From positions 1-8,906 of the forward strand of contig JACCZH010000170.1 in assembly GCA_013696045.1 (NCBI GenBank): DNA of 8,906 nucleotides, given 5' to 3'. The position numbers and the translations under genes were made by a program. The notes under the pieces were generated by a model. That model was not told the DNA's origin, did not search any database, and saw nothing but the letters and a program-made list of their open reading frames with translations. This document shows positions 7,183-8,906 of the stretch, in pieces. The first letter of the stretch is position 1. Every line of letters begins with the position of its first letter. The DNA is from Chloroflexia bacterium. Its GTDB lineage: Bacteria; Chloroflexota; Chloroflexia; Thermomicrobiales; CFX8.

Positions 7183-7824
7183 TCATTCATCTAGCCGGCT
7201 CGCGGCCAGCAACACCAACACCTCTTCATCCGTCGTCTGGCTGAAATCCTCGTACCAGCTGCCGACGCTGCCAAGACGTTCAGGGGACGCAACACAGTGC
7301 AGGGTATCCACCTCATCTCTCAGCATTTCCGGCATTGATGCGGCACAAACAGGGACCGCCAGCACGGTCTTCGCTGCGCCGCGCAGGCGCAGGGCACGAG
7401 CAGCCGCGGCGGCCGTGATCCCGGTCGCGAGGCCGTCGTCAATCAGCAGCACTGTCCTGCCGCTGACATCAACCAGCGGGTGTGTCGCGCGAATCGACGC
7501 CAGGCGGGATTGCAACTTGTCGGTTTCGTGGTTGATGAGATCATCCAGCATGGATTGGGAGATATTGAGTTCTTCGAGGTCGTTGCGATTGGCCACCCGA
7601 ACACCTTCTTCGGAGATAGCCCCAATTCCGTACTCAGGGTTACCGGGTGCGCCGAGCTTTCTGACGCCCAGGACGTCCAGCGGCGCGCACAACGCTCTCG
7701 CCACCTCATAGGCAACCGGGACGCCGCCACGCGGCAGGCCAACCACCACAGGATAGTCAGCCTGATAGGTCATGAGAACGCGGGCCAGCCGCTTTCCAGC
7801 TTCATGCCGGTCTGTGAAGAGCAT
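7183..7824 (-). CDS. Phosphoribosyltransferase (COG1926-type)
   Basis: A 213-aa type I phosphoribosyltransferase domain protein, a typical full length. VLLIDDGLATG (125-135) is the PRPP-binding loop, two acids followed by the TG phosphate-binding turn. VVVGLPRGGVPVA (26-38) is the conserved segment before it, and DVLGVRKLGAPGNPEYGIGAI (50-70) is characteristic of the COG1926 group, as is the C-terminal WYEDFSQTTDEEV. Members are cytoplasmic and predicted to act on PRPP, but the acceptor base or substrate is not established for the group, so no purine or pyrimidine salvage role should be assumed. The ATG is preceded by AGGAAG, which overlaps the TAG stop of the upstream BON/TraR-like gene (14-nt gap), implying co-transcription and possibly coupled translation. 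A palindrome follows the stop. Confidence 0.93.
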   Translation of the reverse strand: MLFTDRHEAGKRLARVLMTYQADYPVVVGLPRGGVPVAYEVARALCAPLDVLGVRKLGAPGNPEYGIGAISEEGVRVANRNDLEELNISQSMLDDLINHETDKLQSRLASIRATHPLVDVSGRTVLLIDDGLATGITAAAAARALRLRGAAKTVLAVPVCAASMPEMLRDEVDTLHCVASPERLGSVGSWYEDFSQTTDEEVLVLLAASRLDE

Positions 7825-7834
7825 GGCATCGGCA

Positions 7835-7840
7835 CTTCCT
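7835..7840 (-). promoter_or_regulatory. Ribosome-binding site of the phosphoribosyltransferase overlapping the upstream stop
   Basis: AGGAAG on the minus strand ends 10 nt before ATG 7824. Its first two bases are the last two of the TAG stop codon (7839-7841) of the upstream gene, the usual layout of translationally linked operon genes. Confidence 0.55.
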
Positions 7841-8906
7841 AGCCAATACCGCGGCGTTGGCTGTCGTCCATCGACGAGCCTTCTTCGTCTTCGAACTCCT
7901 GCTGATGCTGAATATCACGTATCGCCAGTGGGTTGGCTCGCAGACGGGCGGGATCGATCAATTGGCCACAGGTAACGCAGATCCCATAACGTCCGTCCTC
8001 CATCATCTGCAACGCCTCGTGTATGGCGTCAATCTCATCTTCCATACTGGAAAGCTCTGTCTGCATCGTTTCCGCCATCATGACATCACTGCCCAGATCG
8101 CCCTGATGGTTGGTGACGGTGCCCTCGTCCGCCTGGTCGCGGCCGAAGCTGGCAATCTCTTCGCGGCGCTCATCGATCTGTGCTCGAACCTTGCCGCGCT
8201 CAGCCTGCAGCCATCGCTCGTTGCGGGCAACTGTCGAGCGCCAGGCCGCGCTGGGCACAGCCACCTGATTCTTGGGAGCGTTGGGGGAATGCGGCATCAC
8301 CGGCCGGAGCACCGCGACCGGGCGCTCGCCAACGACCAGCCGCTCAACCACCTGGCGCACGCCGTCCACCCGCTCGGCAACGGACGCAGCCAGGTCGCCA
8401 TCGTTGGGGTCGGAGATGAAACCAGTCAGGTAGACGGTGCCGCGCACCGAGGCAACGTGGATATTCAGCTGGGTTGTCGCGGCGTCTTCGTTCAGTTCGC
8501 GCACGACCTCGTCCACGATCTTGCTGTCCTGAACTCCGTCGTGCTCTTGCAGGTCTTCGTCCTGCTCCACCTCGTCGTCTTCATCCATGGATGTGGACTG
8601 GAATCCCGCCGCAACCTCGATGCCGTCTGGATCGTCGGAGATGTCAACCGGCGGGTCGGTCGGCGGGAAGTAGGGCACTCCCTCTTGCACGGAAACCCGT
8701 TCGTCAGAGGTCAGCTCATCGCCCACGCTGCCGGCGTCGGAGGTTGTAATCTCCTCAAGTGAAACCTCGTCCAGGTTAACATCGCGGGGCCTTAGATCCC
8801 ACTCGTCAGGCCGGGTTGGCATGCCGAACAGCACGTTCGGGTGGTCGTCCTCCATGTCCATAACCTCAAGCGAATCAACGACATCGGTGACGCCGGAGAT
8901 GAAGGA
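7839..8906 (-). CDS. BON-domain protein fused to a TraR/DksA-like zinc-finger module, 5' end beyond right edge
   Basis: The frame stays open for 356 codons to the window edge, so the start is probably outside. The ATG at 8861 is internal: the 15 codons before it (SFISGVTDVVDSLEV) look like the end of a first BON domain. Counting from that edge, an acidic, proline-containing linker (~20-125) precedes a complete BON domain (~129-192: VDEVVRELNED, GTVYLTGFIS, RVDGVRQVVERLVV). BON domains are alpha/beta modules that bind lipids or ligands. Residues ~225-340 form a TraR/DksA-like helical hairpin (NHQGDLGSD, then ELSSMEDEIDAIHEAL) and finger: DGRYGICVTCGQLIDPARL with C310 and C313. The second CxxC pair is D331 and H334 (AIRDIQHQQ). 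Such modules act on RNA polymerase via its secondary channel, but the chimera's role is unknown. No signal peptide or membrane segment is seen. It heads a probable operon with the phosphoribosyltransferase. Confidence 0.87.
   Translation of the reverse strand, partial: SFISGVTDVVDSLEVMDMEDDHPNVLFGMPTRPDEWDLRPRDVNLDEVSLEEITTSDAGSVGDELTSDERVSVQEGVPYFPPTDPPVDISDDPDGIEVAAGFQSTSMDEDDEVEQDEDLQEHDGVQDSKIVDEVVRELNEDAATTQLNIHVASVRGTVYLTGFISDPNDGDLAASVAERVDGVRQVVERLVVGERPVAVLRPVMPHSPNAPKNQVAVPSAAWRSTVARNERWLQAERGKVRAQIDERREEIASFGRDQADEGTVTNHQGDLGSDVMMAETMQTELSSMEDEIDAIHEALQMMEDGRYGICVTCGQLIDPARLRANPLAIRDIQHQQEFEDEEGSSMDDSQRRGIG

Noticed and set aside
7857..8762. 301-aa plus-strand frame opposite the BON/TraR-like gene
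   Set aside because: The minus strand has clear BON and finger motifs; the plus translation has none and extends only because of codon bias.

Overview
The window is a compact stretch of bacterial chromosome with moderately high GC. It most likely comes from Chloroflexota, near the Thermomicrobia/Sphaerobacter group. Two sequence signals support this. One is the Smc head wording (LRGRKTEDILFAGS, VIGQGLVD-type Q-loop, LSQRPEDRRGLFEHAAGI). The other is the export-protein signature on the left (QYFDKARME, FERRCMTYTP, GNVGLHYYAWRY), which I associate with large paralogous families of secreted proteins in that phylum. The placement comes from memory of motifs; no database search was run.

Layout: (1) 1-2130, minus strand: a long open frame running off the left edge. 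It starts at a GTG with a strong Shine-Dalgarno and encodes a twin-arginine-exported multidomain surface or secreted protein. It has no stop codon inside the window, and only its reading-frame shadows are conspicuous on the plus strand. (2) 2131-2323: an AT-richer divergent promoter region. (3) 2324-2875, plus: a Uma2/DUF820-type PD-(D/E)XK-like protein. (4) 3020-6592, plus: a complete chromosome-segregation ATPase Smc of 1190 aa. (5) 6612-7085, minus: a GNAT acetyltransferase, convergent with smc across a 19-bp gap. (6) 7142-7181: a strong near-palindrome directly after the next gene's stop. (7) 7183-7824, minus: a COG1926-type phosphoribosyltransferase. (8) 7839-8906, minus: a protein with BON domains, an acidic linker and a C-terminal TraR/DksA-like module, open at the right edge and so 5'-partial.

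The right-hand minus-strand genes (BON-TraR/DksA, then phosphoribosyltransferase, 14 nt apart) look like one operon. The acetyltransferase lies in the same direction but beyond the palindrome, with its own good ribosome-binding site. Smc is a housekeeping gene and has no scpA, scpB or ftsY beside it here. The Uma2 gene and the exported-protein gene diverge from a shared promoter region.

No stretch longer than 300 bases lacks a gene. I saw no tRNA, rRNA, CRISPR array, insertion sequence or attachment site. Most of the window is ordinary. The most unusual element is the BON + TraR/DksA chimera, whose C4 zinc site has become C-C-D-H.
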